Positions 25,700-35,150 are shown, counted from the stretch's first letter. The stretch is DNA of 64,000 nt from Marinobacter panjinensis (GCF_005298175.1 NZ_SZYH01000001.1:2170001-2234000); one strand, 5' to 3'. Notes: a model not told the origin generated them from the sequence alone. Made by a program: numbers and translations.

Positions 25700-27235
25700 C
25701 TATGAGGTTTTATTGTTACCCGCACCCAAAAACAGCTGATAAGCCTCGTTATCAGTCATGTTTTCGTAGCGGAAACCGACCTTGTCGAGCATTTTTTCGA
25801 AGTCTTTTACCTCGTCATCTTCCACCTGAGCTCCAAGCAGCACACGGCTGTAGGCCGCACCGTGGTTGCGGTAGTGGAACATGGAGATATTCCAGCGGGT
25901 GCCCAGTGACATCAGGAATTTCAGCAAGGCGCCCGGGCGTTCCGGGAATTCGAACTGGAACACCTTTTCATTGGTGATGCTCGGCGCGTGTCCGCCCACC
26001 ATATGGCGGATGTGCTGCTTGGCCAGGTCGCTGTCGGTCAGGTCGATCACAGAGTAGCCGGTTTCACGAAGATCCTGGATCAGGTCCTCACGGCCGTGGC
26101 CACCGGCCTGGATCTGGATGCCGACGAAAATAGTGGCATTGGTGGCATCCGCGTAGCGGTAATTGAACTCGGTAATGCTGCGTTTGTGCAGGGCATTGAT
26201 GAAGGTCTTGAACGCACCCGGCTTCTCCGGGATTGTCACCGCCAGGATGGCTTCGCGCTTTTCACCCACTTCCGTGCGCTCTGAGATGTACCTCAGGCGG
26301 TCAAAGTTCATGTTGGCGCCGCTCAGGGTGGCGATCAGGTTTTCATTCTCGATCTGCTCCCGCTCGATGTACTTCTTGATACCCGCCACGCCCAGCGCGC
26401 CGGCCGGTTCGGCAATGGAACGGGTGTCCTCGAAGACGTCCTTGATGGCTGCGCAGATTTCGTCGGTGGAGACGGTGATTACCTCGTCCACGTGATCCTT
26501 GCAGATCTCCCACGGGTATTTGCCGATCTGCTTGACCGCCACACCGTCGGCGAAGATGCCCACCTCATCCAGAACCACACGCTCGCCGGCCTTCAGAGCC
26601 GCCTGCAGGCAGTTGGAATCTTCCGGCTCAACGCCGATGACTTTGATTTCGGGGCGCAGGTACTTGATGTAAGCAGCCATGCCGGCAATCAGCCCGCCAC
26701 CGCCAACGCAGATAAAGATGGCGTGGATGGGCTTACCGAACTGCCACATGATTTCCATGGCCACTGTGCCCTGCCCGGCGATCACGTCCGGGTCATCGTA
26801 GGGCGGGATGTAGGTGTAGCCGTGTTTCTCGATCAGTTCCTGGGCGTGAGTGGCGGCTTCATCAAAGGCATCGCCCTTGAGAACCACCCTGGCGCCATGG
26901 TCACGCACGGAACGTACCTTGATTTCCGGGGTGGTCTGGGGCATCACGATCACCGCTTTGATACCCAACTTCTTCGCGGCCAGGGCCACGCCCTGGGCAT
27001 GGTTGCCGGCAGAGGCGCAAATCACGCCCTTTGCTTTCTGCTCCTCCGAAAGCTGCGCAATCCGGTTGTAGGCGCCACGAATCTTGAAAGAAAACACCGG
27101 CTGAAGATCTTCGCGCTTGAGCAGAATGTTGTTGCCAAAGCGCTTTGAGAGGCTGCGTGCCTCGGTCAGCGGGGTCTCGATGGCCACGTCGTAGACACGG
27201 GCATCAAGGATTTTCTTTATGTAGCGTTGCGGCAT
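25700..27235 (-). CDS. ilvA: Threonine ammonia-lyase, biosynthetic
   Basis: PLP enzyme converting threonine to 2-oxobutanoate, the first step to isoleucine. The 511-residue protein has the catalytic fold II domain with PLP lysine in FSFKIRGAYNR, the phosphate loop CVGGGGLIAGMAAY, and two C-terminal ACT-like regulatory domains (about residues 325-400 and 420-500, EKPGAFKTF and ERPGALLKFL) that mediate feedback by isoleucine and valine. The ATG at 27235 (MPQRYIKKIL) matches the family start; the open frame extends upstream to 27418 without similarity. It is divergent from rpiA, the usual gammaproteobacterial order. Confidence 0.96.
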   Translation of the reverse strand: MPQRYIKKILDARVYDVAIETPLTEARSLSKRFGNNILLKREDLQPVFSFKIRGAYNRIAQLSEEQKAKGVICASAGNHAQGVALAAKKLGIKAVIVMPQTTPEIKVRSVRDHGARVVLKGDAFDEAATHAQELIEKHGYTYIPPYDDPDVIAGQGTVAMEIMWQFGKPIHAIFICVGGGGLIAGMAAYIKYLRPEIKVIGVEPEDSNCLQAALKAGERVVLDEVGIFADGVAVKQIGKYPWEICKDHVDEVITVSTDEICAAIKDVFEDTRSIAEPAGALGVAGIKKYIEREQIENENLIATLSGANMNFDRLRYISERTEVGEKREAILAVTIPEKPGAFKTFINALHKRSITEFNYRYADATNATIFVGIQIQAGGHGREDLIQDLRETGYSVIDLTDSDLAKQHIRHMVGGHAPSITNEKVFQFEFPERPGALLKFLMSLGTRWNISMFHYRNHGAAYSRVLLGAQVEDDEVKDFEKMLDKVGFRYENMTDNEAYQLFLGAGNNKTS

Positions 27236-27327
27236 GGTTCCGTCCGGAGGTTGATGTTTTGTTGGAAAAACGGACAGTGTAGAAACTTTGGCGGGGTTCC
27301 GTCTATAAGCGGGTCGCCCGGAAGCGC

Positions 27328-27333
27328 TATAAT
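27328..27333 (+). promoter_or_regulatory. -10 element of rpiA promoter
   Basis: A perfect TATAAT 42 bases upstream of the rpiA start. No good -35 is seen at the matching distance. Confidence 0.4.
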
Positions 27334-27375
27334 GGCGGACACTGTGACCATTTCCCGCAAAAACGGAGTTCCACG

Positions 27376-28056
27376 ATGAATCAGGACGAACTGAAGAAAG
27401 CGGTCGCCCAGGCCGCACTGGACTATATCAGGCCCCATCTGGACCAGGACAGCATTATTGGCGTGGGTACCGGCAGCACTGCCAACTGTTTTATCGACCT
27501 GTTAGCCAACATACGCAATGACTTCGACGGTGCTGTTGCCAGTTCCGATGCCACGGCGGAGCGGCTGAAGAGTCACGGTATTCCGGTGTACGACCTTAAC
27601 AGTGCCGCGCCGCTCGAGTTTTATGTAGATGGCGCCGATGAGACCAATGAACACCTGGAACTCATCAAGGGAGGCGGTGGCGCCCTCACCCGCGAGAAGA
27701 TCGTCGCGGCGGTATCCAAGACGTTTATCTGCATTGCCGACGAGTCCAAGAAGGTGGGTATCCTGGGTGAGTTTCCGCTTCCGGTGGAGGTGGTGCCCAT
27801 GGCTCGCAGCTATGTTGGTCGCGAAATAGTGAAGCTGGGCGGTGACCCGGTTTACCGCGAGGGTTTTACGACGGATAACGGCAATATCATTATCGATATC
27901 CATAACCTGGACATTTCCCGTCCGATTCAGGTTGAGGAGAAGCTGAACAACATTGTGGGCATTGTTACCAACGGCCTGTTTGCTCGTCGGCCTGCGGATT
28001 TGTTGTTGCTTGGTACCAAAGATGGCGTCAAGAGTATTTCCCGTGAGGACGGCTAA
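27376..28056 (+). CDS. rpiA: Ribose-5-phosphate isomerase A
   Basis: Interconverts ribose 5-phosphate and ribulose 5-phosphate. The 226-residue protein has the phosphate-binding [14 protein letters not shown], the catalytic [23 protein letters not shown] region with Asp and Glu, and the conserved C-terminal [20 protein letters not shown]. Length is slightly above the usual 219. It is divergent from ilvA. Confidence 0.96.
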   Translation: MNQDELKKAVAQAALDYIRPHLDQDSIIGVGTGSTANCFIDLLANIRNDFDGAVASSDATAERLKSHGIPVYDLNSAAPLEFYVDGADETNEHLELIKGGGGALTREKIVAAVSKTFICIADESKKVGILGEFPLPVEVVPMARSYVGREIVKLGGDPVYREGFTTDNGNIIIDIHNLDISRPIQVEEKLNNIVGIVTNGLFARRPADLLLLGTKDGVKSISREDG

Positions 28057-28070
28057 CTCCGGGAAGCCAT

Positions 28071-28168
28071 GAAGAGGCAGGGATGTCAGGGGCACGCTGT
28101 GAATACGTCCATGTACGCTCGACAAAAACATCCATGTTTTTGACGTCCCCTGACATCCCTGCCTCTTC
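28071..28168. repeat. Long inverted repeat element after rpiA
   Basis: Perfect 22-bp outer arms (28071-28092 and 28147-28168, beginning GAAGAGGCAGGGATGTCAGG) enclose 54 bases that contain an inner hairpin CAAAAACAT-CC-ATGTTTTTG (28122-28141 approx.). It lies 15 bases after the rpiA stop and may act as its terminator. The arrangement of long arms, about 54-base interior and inner stem is the same as at 25578-25689, although the sequences differ. Confidence 0.75.
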
Positions 28169-28272
28169 ACGGCCCCAACTCTTTTCAGGCCTTCAACAAA
28201 CCAAGCGTTTGCTTGGTTTCTCAATTTAGGTGAGACTGCTTCCAAGATTTCCGATCACTATGGAGGCTTACC

Positions 28273-29412
28273 GTGTCTGATTACTTCAACGATACCCATG
28301 AACAGGTCCGTCAGACTGCCCGCAAGTTTGTTACCACGCATGTTCTGCCTTACATAGATGACTGGGAGGAAGCCGGCGAGTTTCCCCGGGAGCTTTATAA
28401 ACAGGCTGGAGATGCAGGCCTTCTTGGGGTCGGATTTCCGGAAAGTCTCGGCGGCATTGGCGAAGGCGATGTGTTCATGAAGGTCGCCGTTTCAGAGGAA
28501 CTGATGCGTTCCACCTCTGGCGGCCTGGTGGCCGGGCTTGGATCGTTGGATATCGGCCTTCCGCCAGTGGCGAAATGGGCGCGACCAGAAGTGAAAGAGG
28601 CCATCGTACCGCCGGTGCTGCGCGGCGAGAAGATCGCAGCACTGGCGATCACTGAACCCGGTGGTGGCTCTGATGTGGCCAGCCTCAAGACGAAGGCGGT
28701 CAGGGATGGCGATCATTACATCGTCAACGGTAGCAAGACCTTTATCACCAGCGGCATTCGTGCCGATCACTACACCGTTGCAGTGCGCACCGGTGGCGAA
28801 GGTCATGGGGGTGTCAGCCTGTTGCTGATTGACCGCGACATGCCAGGTTTCTCCAGGGGCAAAAAACTTCGCAAAATGGGCTGGTGGGCCAGCGATACGG
28901 CGGAACTGTTCTTTGAAGACTGCCGGGTGCCGGCCAACCGCCTGATCGGCGCCGAAAACGCCGGCTTTATTGCCATCATGAGCAATTTTCTGGCGGAGCG
29001 CCTGAGCCTCTCGATTATGGCGTACATGACCGCCGAAATAGCCCTGGAAGCGGCCATGGCCTGGGCCGGGCAACGGGAGGCGTTTGGTCGCCCGGTCAAA
29101 GGCTTCCAGGTAACGCGCCATAAGCTGGTGGACATGGCTACCCAGGTGGATGTGGCACGGGAGTATACCTACCGTTGTGCAGCGCTGATGCAGGCGGGCA
29201 AGAACCCGATCAAACAGGTGGCGATGGCGAAGAACTTTGCGGTGGAGGTGTGCGAGAAGGTCACCCGCGAAGCCGTTCAGATCCATGGAGGTATGGGGTA
29301 TATGCGGGAATCGGTGGTGGAGCGGCTGTACAGAGATGCGAAGATTCTGTCGATTGGCGGTGGTACCGATGAGATTATGAAGGAGTTGATTGCGAAGCAG
29401 ATGCGGTTGTAG
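28273..29412 (+). CDS. Acyl-CoA dehydrogenase family protein
   Basis: A 379-residue FAD flavoenzyme that introduces a 2,3-double bond into acyl-CoA. Family blocks: ALAITEPGGGSDVASLKT (residues 123-140), GSKTFITSGIRADHY, QREAFGRPVKGFQ, and IHGGMGYMRESVVERLYRDAKI. At the position of the medium-chain catalytic Glu the sequence reads SIGGGTDEI, so the base there is missing; Glu255 in MTAEIALEAAMAW aligns with the base of the long-chain/isovaleryl type. The start is GTG. Chain-length and substrate are not determined; long or branched chains are likely. Confidence 0.9.
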   Translation: MSDYFNDTHEQVRQTARKFVTTHVLPYIDDWEEAGEFPRELYKQAGDAGLLGVGFPESLGGIGEGDVFMKVAVSEELMRSTSGGLVAGLGSLDIGLPPVAKWARPEVKEAIVPPVLRGEKIAALAITEPGGGSDVASLKTKAVRDGDHYIVNGSKTFITSGIRADHYTVAVRTGGEGHGGVSLLLIDRDMPGFSRGKKLRKMGWWASDTAELFFEDCRVPANRLIGAENAGFIAIMSNFLAERLSLSIMAYMTAEIALEAAMAWAGQREAFGRPVKGFQVTRHKLVDMATQVDVAREYTYRCAALMQAGKNPIKQVAMAKNFAVEVCEKVTREAVQIHGGMGYMRESVVERLYRDAKILSIGGGTDEIMKELIAKQMRL

Positions 29413-29424
29413 GGGGTTGGTCTT

Positions 29425-29457
29425 GTCGGATTACGGCTTTGCCTGATCCGACCTACG
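29425..29457. repeat. REP-like palindromic element, single copy
   Basis: GTCGGAT-TACGGC-TTT-GCCTG-ATCCGAC followed by CTACG forms a hairpin downstream of the acyl-CoA dehydrogenase. It shares the core TTGTCGGATTACG...ATCCGACCTAC with the paired element at 44215-44302. Confidence 0.7.
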
Positions 29458-29500
29458 TAGACGATGACCTGTAACCCCTCAAAGCGCGACCAACGTTTAG

Positions 29501-29529
29501 TTTCGATCTGCACCATTGTGCCGTATAAT
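29501..29529 (+). promoter_or_regulatory. Promoter of ppa
   Basis: TTTCGA (29501-29506) and TATAAT (29524-29529) with a 17-base spacer, 49 bases upstream of the ppa start. Confidence 0.6.
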
Positions 29530-29578
29530 TGCGCCCACTTTTTAAACGCCGTTAAACGCACTTCAGGAAGGATCGCTC

Positions 29579-30106
29579 ATGAACTTCGATAACATCCCGG
29601 TTGGCAAAAACCCGCCAGAAGACATCTACGTCGCCATCGAAATCCCGTCCAACAGCTCCCCGGTCAAGTACGAGCTGGACAAAGACATGGGCGCACTGCT
29701 GGTAGACCGCTTCATGGCTACACCCATGTTCTATCCGGCCAACTACGGCTTCATCCCCCATACCCTTGCCGATGATGGCGACCCCATTGATGTACTGGTG
29801 GTCACCCCCTACCCGGTACAGGCAGGTTCGGTAATCCGCTGCCGTCCGGTTGGCGTGCTGAACATGGAAGACGAAGCCGGCGGCGACGCCAAGCTGGTGG
29901 CTGTTCCCCACGACAAACTGACTACCTCCTACCACAACGTGCGTGAAATCGATGATCTGCCGGAATTGCTGCGGGACCAGATCCGTCACTTCTTCGAGAA
30001 CTACAAGACTCTCGAGCCGGGCAAGTGGGTCAAGGTTCAGGGCTGGGGCAATGCCGCCGAGGCCAAGAAAGCCATTGAAGACGCCGTGAATGCCTACAAG
30101 GGCTGA
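29579..30106 (+). CDS. ppa: Inorganic pyrophosphatase
   Basis: Cytoplasmic hydrolysis of pyrophosphate, driving biosynthetic reactions. The 175-residue family I enzyme shows [44 protein letters not shown] with the metal-binding Asp residues ([10 protein letters not shown] signature) and [19 protein letters not shown]. Length is normal. Followed by a strong bidirectional terminator. Confidence 0.97.
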   Translation: MNFDNIPVGKNPPEDIYVAIEIPSNSSPVKYELDKDMGALLVDRFMATPMFYPANYGFIPHTLADDGDPIDVLVVTPYPVQAGSVIRCRPVGVLNMEDEAGGDAKLVAVPHDKLTTSYHNVREIDDLPELLRDQIRHFFENYKTLEPGKWVKVQGWGNAAEAKKAIEDAVNAYKG

Positions 30107-30129
30107 CACCAGTGCTTTCAGGTGAACAT

Positions 30130-30162
30130 AAAAAAACCGGGCTTGAATGGCCCGGTTTTTTT
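30130..30162. terminator. Bidirectional rho-independent terminator
   Basis: AAAAAAACCGGGC-TTGAAT-GGCCCGGTTTTTTT: a GC stem flanked by A and T tracts, between convergent ppa and the DUF2333 gene. Confidence 0.92.
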
Positions 30163-30184
30163 AGATCATCAGCTTTTCCCGGCA

Positions 30185-31237
30185 TCAGCCCCGGGTCAGC
30201 AAGTCGCGCATGTCGCTGATTGCAGCACTTGCGCGTGACAGATATGCCGCCATAGTCAGGGAATGGTTGGCCAGCACACCAAAACCGCTGCCATTCAGAA
30301 TCACCGGGCTCCACATCTCTCCCTGGGTACCTTCCAGTTCGATAATGATCTGCTTGGCGCTGGCGAGTGCGTTCTTGTCGTTCAGCACCTTGCGGAAGTC
30401 CACCTCGATGGCGCGGAAGATGTGCAACAGGGCCCAGGCACTGCCGCGGGCCTCATAGAAGACATCATCGATTTTGGTCCAGGAGGTTTTGACCTCCTCA
30501 CCCATGGTGTCTTCCGAAAGCGGATCGTCAGGATTGATGTTGGACACTGCATCGGACACCGATGCCTTTCCGACACTCTCACCCAGTGTACGGGAGAGAC
30601 TGCCAAGACGGGTTTCAAGGTCCCCCAACCAGTTTGCCAGGTTATCGGCCCTGGCGAAAAACTGGGCATCGGGTTGATCCGGGCGCGACAGGCGGTCGAG
30701 GTAGCTGTGCAAAGCCTTGATACCACGACGGTATTCCGTCTCGGTGGAGGGGAGCGCCCAGCTGCCGCTGTCAAAGTGCAACTGCGGCTCGGCGATAACC
30801 AGGTCCCGATCTTCAGCCGACTGGCTCTGGGAACGGCTGATGTCCCTGCGCATGGCGCGTGAGAAGTCACGAAGCTGCACCAGCACACCAAATTCCCAGT
30901 TGGGCATGTTATCCAGCCAGAGCCCCGGCGGGAACATGTCGTTGGAAACATACCCACCGGGCTTTTCCAGCAATGTTTCAGCGACACGAATCATGGTCAC
31001 TGTGGTCGCAAAACCAGTAACAGGCTCCCGCTGCATTTCGGTGGCAACCGCTCGCGTATGCTCCCGAACTGAAAATACATCCGGCTCACTGCTCCAGATC
31101 ATCCCCAGCACCAGAGCCACCAGGAAATAAACGACCAGGACAGCCAGGATGAGTTTGCCGACAACCCCACCACCACCGGAGAAATCCCGAAGGTCATCTT
31201 TGCGATCACTGAAATACTGTCTGATTTTTCCTGACAT
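30185..31237 (-). CDS. DUF2333 family membrane-anchored protein
   Basis: A 350-residue protein with one N-terminal membrane helix (KLILAVLVVYFLVALVLGMI, residues 28-47) and a large periplasmic helical domain carrying DUF2333 blocks such as GGYVSNDMFPPGLWLDNMPN and WEFGVLVQLRDFSRAMRRD. The function is unknown. It follows the LapD-like gene on the same strand after 110 bp, so the two may be co-transcribed. Confidence 0.85.
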   Translation of the reverse strand: MSGKIRQYFSDRKDDLRDFSGGGGVVGKLILAVLVVYFLVALVLGMIWSSEPDVFSVREHTRAVATEMQREPVTGFATTVTMIRVAETLLEKPGGYVSNDMFPPGLWLDNMPNWEFGVLVQLRDFSRAMRRDISRSQSQSAEDRDLVIAEPQLHFDSGSWALPSTETEYRRGIKALHSYLDRLSRPDQPDAQFFARADNLANWLGDLETRLGSLSRTLGESVGKASVSDAVSNINPDDPLSEDTMGEEVKTSWTKIDDVFYEARGSAWALLHIFRAIEVDFRKVLNDKNALASAKQIIIELEGTQGEMWSPVILNGSGFGVLANHSLTMAAYLSRASAAISDMRDLLTRG

Positions 31238-31347
31238 TGGTTGTTTTTTCCCCTGTCTGTCGTTTTGTCTGGCTCAGTCCGTCCGAGAGCAGCAATTACC
31301 ATGACGCATAGGCGAACTTTATGCAATTTGCGGCTCTGCAGCCGGTG

Positions 31348-33336
31348 TCACTGCTCCGCTTCAAACGGGCGCCCCAGATGGTACCCCATTGCTCCATCAA
31401 CACCGATATCGCCCAGTACCGAGTACTCGCTCTCGGTCTCCACACCGGTCACGTAAACCCTGACACCTCTGCTGTGGGCTATGGTGGCCACGGATTCAAG
31501 GTAGAAGCGGTTATCCTCATGGCTGTCGATGTCGTGGATAAAGCTACTATCGATACGCAGCGCCTGGAATCTCAGATTCCTCAGGTAGCTGAACGGCACA
31601 CCGCCAACCCCGAAGCGATCGACAATCACCGGCACCTGCAGGCGGTTCAGGGCACGCACCAGAAGCCCTACCTGGACACGATGATGGTGGATAGCCTGCT
31701 CGGATACGCCGACCTGCAACCGTTGGCGTTCCGGCCCCGCCATGGCCAATTGCTCCAGAAGATCTGTCCGGAACCCGTCGCTGGCCACGGACACCACTCC
31801 CAGGGTCATTGCCAGTTGAGCATCCGGCTGCTCCCGCAGCAGCTCGAGAGAGCGCGTCAAAACCCAGCGGTCAATATCAGGGGTCATACCAAAACGCTCT
31901 GCCATGGGCACGAAAATATTGGCCTTGACCCAGCCATCGGGCGTCTTCATCCGGGAGAACACCTGGTGGAACAGCACGTCACCGTCACCCTTGCGAACCA
32001 TGGGCTGCAGCCAGAGTGACAACCAGCCATCCCGGATAGCCTGCTTGATGATCGCTCGCCAGGTTTCGCTGTTGTAGTGCTCAAGCCGGTCGGCGTCGGC
32101 GGCATGGCATGCGGAAGCCTCGTCCGCCTGGGCCTGGCGCAGGGCCTCATCGGCGGCAGCCATCAGGTCACGGACATTGCGATTCTCGGCAGCCTGGGCG
32201 ATGCCGGCGTGAACCGAAACGTCCATCGGCGCGGAGAAGTCGGAATAGATGCCATCGAGCTGGTCCAGCAGTTGGCGGCACCATATGACGCCATCTGCCC
32301 GGGACACACCGGGTAGAAAGACGGCAAACCCGGCACCGGTCAGCCTTCCTGCAAAGGAGTCACTGTGACCGCGGCTAAAGCCCCCAATGGCGTCGCCAAT
32401 GCTAACCAGCAGGCGATCCGCCTCTTCACGGCCGTAGGTCTGGTTATACCGGGCAAAATCCGCCAGCTGGATCAGGAACAACACACCCGGCGCAGCGCGC
32501 TCCTCAGACTCCACCTCTACCTTGAGCCTCTGTTCGAAAGCCCTGCGGCTGGCCAGCCCCGTCACACTGTCTTCGTTGTTGACCTTGCGCAAATGCTGGA
32601 TCAGCTTGGCTTGCCCTTCAAACAACTGGCCAAGGTCATCCGCCATCTGGTTCATGGCACGGGTAACCTGATTGAGCTCGCGGGTAGAAGTGATATCCAC
32701 CCTGCGCCGGAAATCTCGCCGGCCAAGGGCCTGAGCCTGTATCTCCACAGCCCTCAGCGGCCGCAGGATGCGGGTCATCGTCCAGAACAGGCCAATCAAC
32801 CCGACTCCGGCAACCAGCACGGAACCGGCGACCGTACGGGACGTTACCTTCCAGAGATCCTCATAGGCGCGACCAGGATGACTGACCACCCTGACCTTGC
32901 CCAGCCGGCTCCAGCCCCGCACCACCTCTGCCTCCCCTGCGGGCAGGGGCAAGTCGGCGAGAGATACGAACCAGCCAGGCACCTTTAATTCACGCAGGGA
33001 CGTTTCCCTGCCGGCAATCTCTTCCCCCTGGTTATCAATGTAAACCACAGACAGGTAACGACCACTGTCGAACACGGCGTCAATCAGGGAGGCGGCGGCT
33101 ACCGGGTCACGGCCGTCGATGGCGTTGGACAGCGAAAGGCCGATAGCGGTGGCGCCATCCTGTGAGTGGCCACGCAGCTGGTCGGTCATGTAGTCCCGGA
33201 AACGGTCAAAGCTCACACTGACGGCAGCAATCAGCACCAGCAATAACAGCCCCGCGGTGAACAACAACAGCAGACTGCGCAGGGTGATCACACCCCGCTG
33301 CCGGGCAAATTGTATTGTTTCCTGCATCCGTGCCAT
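31348..33336 (-). CDS. LapD-like c-di-GMP receptor with degenerate GGDEF and EAL domains
   Basis: A 662-residue inner-membrane protein: helix 1 (about 18-40), a periplasmic LapD/MoxY-type domain (FDSGRYLSVVYIDNQG, VPGWFVSL, VVRGWSRLGKVRVVSHP), helix 2 (about 150-170), HAMP, a GGDEF domain reading GAGFAVFL in place of GGDEF, and an EAL domain. In the latter the EAL motif is absent (VLFHQVFSRMK) and DDFG is replaced by DRFG, so catalysis is not expected. In LapD such domains bind c-di-GMP and the periplasmic domain, with a Trp like that in RGWSR, recruits the LapG protease to protect a surface adhesin. No lapG is in view. AGGGG precedes the start at 33336; a longer start at 33423 is unlikely. 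Confidence 0.87.
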   Translation of the reverse strand: MARMQETIQFARQRGVITLRSLLLLFTAGLLLLVLIAAVSVSFDRFRDYMTDQLRGHSQDGATAIGLSLSNAIDGRDPVAAASLIDAVFDSGRYLSVVYIDNQGEEIAGRETSLRELKVPGWFVSLADLPLPAGEAEVVRGWSRLGKVRVVSHPGRAYEDLWKVTSRTVAGSVLVAGVGLIGLFWTMTRILRPLRAVEIQAQALGRRDFRRRVDITSTRELNQVTRAMNQMADDLGQLFEGQAKLIQHLRKVNNEDSVTGLASRRAFEQRLKVEVESEERAAPGVLFLIQLADFARYNQTYGREEADRLLVSIGDAIGGFSRGHSDSFAGRLTGAGFAVFLPGVSRADGVIWCRQLLDQLDGIYSDFSAPMDVSVHAGIAQAAENRNVRDLMAAADEALRQAQADEASACHAADADRLEHYNSETWRAIIKQAIRDGWLSLWLQPMVRKGDGDVLFHQVFSRMKTPDGWVKANIFVPMAERFGMTPDIDRWVLTRSLELLREQPDAQLAMTLGVVSVASDGFRTDLLEQLAMAGPERQRLQVGVSEQAIHHHRVQVGLLVRALNRLQVPVIVDRFGVGGVPFSYLRNLRFQALRIDSSFIHDIDSHEDNRFYLESVATIAHSRGVRVYVTGVETESEYSVLGDIGVDGAMGYHLGRPFEAEQ

Positions 33337-33536
33337 AACGGGCAACCCCTGCCTGGAATAACGGTTACCGGGGAGCTGATGTGACCTGCACCGCAGAGTT
33401 GACAAACATTTACACAGAGTCACCTACGCCGACAACATTAAACACTATAGACTCTGCAAAACGACTAATGTTGAAAATATCTGCCTGTAATGGAGACGGG
33501 CGGCCAGGAACGAAAAAAAATACAGGCCGGAGCACA

Positions 33537-35150
33537 ATGAACGACGAAAGCCAGAAAGACAAACTCAGGCAGCACTTTGCTCGCCGCGTCACAACCCAGG
33601 CCAGGGTTGTCCTGGATACGTGGCAGAAGGTCCACGAAGACACCAGCCAGTCTGCCGCGTTCAGGGGCGATTTTGCCAAAGCGGCCGACAAGCTGGTTCG
33701 CTACGCCAGACGCTTCGAGATGGCGAGCCATGCTGACTCCGGACAGAAAGTGTTCGAGCTTATTGGCGAGTGGCCCGAAGGCGAGGCGCTGCCGGACGGC
33801 CTTGACCGCAAACTGCAGGATGCCATCGAACAGCTCTCCCGGTGCACCCTGCGGCGCACTGACCAGACGGCGAGCGAAGCTCCACAGCAGTATCGCCGCA
33901 CCCCGGTCTACATAGCGCTGTCCAGCGAGGAAATGGCAGGCCGGCTCATTCGTCAGCTCGAGTTCTTCGGCTTCCGCGCGTCCGCTTTCCACTCCTCGGA
34001 CAAGCTGATTGAAGCCTGCGCCCTCCACAAACCCGAAACCATCCTCATGGACGTCAACTACGGTGGCGAACCATTAAGTGGTATTGCCACTATCGAACGC
34101 CTGCAGGAGCGCCACGATACGCCCATTCCCATTATATTCATGAGCGATGAAGACGGCACCATCGAGACGCGGCTGCGCGCCTCACGCTGCGGTGGCGAAG
34201 AATTTTTCTTTCCGGCAGTAGACCCGGGCCAGCTGATCGAAAAGATCGAGACATACACTCACGGCAACACGGTAGAACCCTACAAGGTACTGGTTCTGGA
34301 TGACTCCCGCGCCCAGGCCAAGTTTATGGAAACGGTGCTCAAAAAGGCCGGGATGACCGCCCATATCATCACCGACCCCATGCAGATCATCCATGCGCTG
34401 GAGGACTTTTCTCCGGAGATCATTATCCTCGATATGTACATGCCCGGTTGTACAGGCATGGAAATCGCCCGGGTGATTCGCCAGCAGGACCGATTCCACA
34501 GCGTACCCATCATTTACCTGTCGGCCGAGGAAGATGTCAGCAAGCAACTCCATGCCATGAGCCTCGGGGGCGATGACTTTCTTACCAAACCCATCGACCC
34601 CAAGCACCTGATCGCCACCATCCACAACCGAGGCCGACGCGCCCGCTCGCTGCTGGCGCTGATGATCCGCGACAGCCTGACCGGCCTGTTCAATCACACC
34701 CACACACTGCACCTGCTGGATCAGGAAATCGTGAAGTGCCGACAGAAAGACCAGCCGCTTTGCTTCGCGATGATCGACATCGATTACTTCAAGAAAGTGA
34801 ATGACACCTTCGGGCATCCCATTGGTGACCGCGTACTCCGAAGCCTGTCCATGTTCCTCAAACAACGCCTGCGCAAAACCGATCACATCGGCCGGTATGG
34901 TGGAGAGGAATTTGCCATCATCCTGCCCGACACCCGCGAGAGCGACGCCCGTAACGTGCTGAACGAAATCCGTGAACGTTTCTCGGAACTGCTGCAACCA
35001 GCGGGCGACCGGGAGTTCAACGTGACGTTCAGTTGCGGCGTTGCCGCCTGGAAGGGTGACACCTCCCCCGCACTGTGCGAACGGGCAGACAGGGCGCTCT
35101 ACCGCTCCAAGGAGCAGGGGCGGAACTGCGTTACGGCCGCTGGCGACTGA
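33537..35150 (+). CDS. Diguanylate cyclase response regulator (REC-REC-GGDEF)
   Basis: A 537-residue soluble protein: an N-terminal helical domain (about 1-115, Hpt-like but without a clear phospho-His), a first receiver (about 120-240; Asp in LMDVNY present, the conserved Lys region reads FFFPAVD), a complete second receiver (about 250-370; VLVLDDSR, IILDMYMPG, LTKPID) and a GGDEF domain with the active GGEEF. RKTD five residues upstream of GGEEF is a product-inhibition I-site. It makes c-di-GMP in response to phosphorylation. CGGAG precedes the ATG at 33537; the 33381 start is rejected. It is divergent from the LapD-like gene, 200 bp apart. Confidence 0.92.
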   Translation: MNDESQKDKLRQHFARRVTTQARVVLDTWQKVHEDTSQSAAFRGDFAKAADKLVRYARRFEMASHADSGQKVFELIGEWPEGEALPDGLDRKLQDAIEQLSRCTLRRTDQTASEAPQQYRRTPVYIALSSEEMAGRLIRQLEFFGFRASAFHSSDKLIEACALHKPETILMDVNYGGEPLSGIATIERLQERHDTPIPIIFMSDEDGTIETRLRASRCGGEEFFFPAVDPGQLIEKIETYTHGNTVEPYKVLVLDDSRAQAKFMETVLKKAGMTAHIITDPMQIIHALEDFSPEIIILDMYMPGCTGMEIARVIRQQDRFHSVPIIYLSAEEDVSKQLHAMSLGGDDFLTKPIDPKHLIATIHNRGRRARSLLALMIRDSLTGLFNHTHTLHLLDQEIVKCRQKDQPLCFAMIDIDYFKKVNDTFGHPIGDRVLRSLSMFLKQRLRKTDHIGRYGGEEFAIILPDTRESDARNVLNEIRERFSELLQPAGDREFNVTFSCGVAAWKGDTSPALCERADRALYRSKEQGRNCVTAAGD

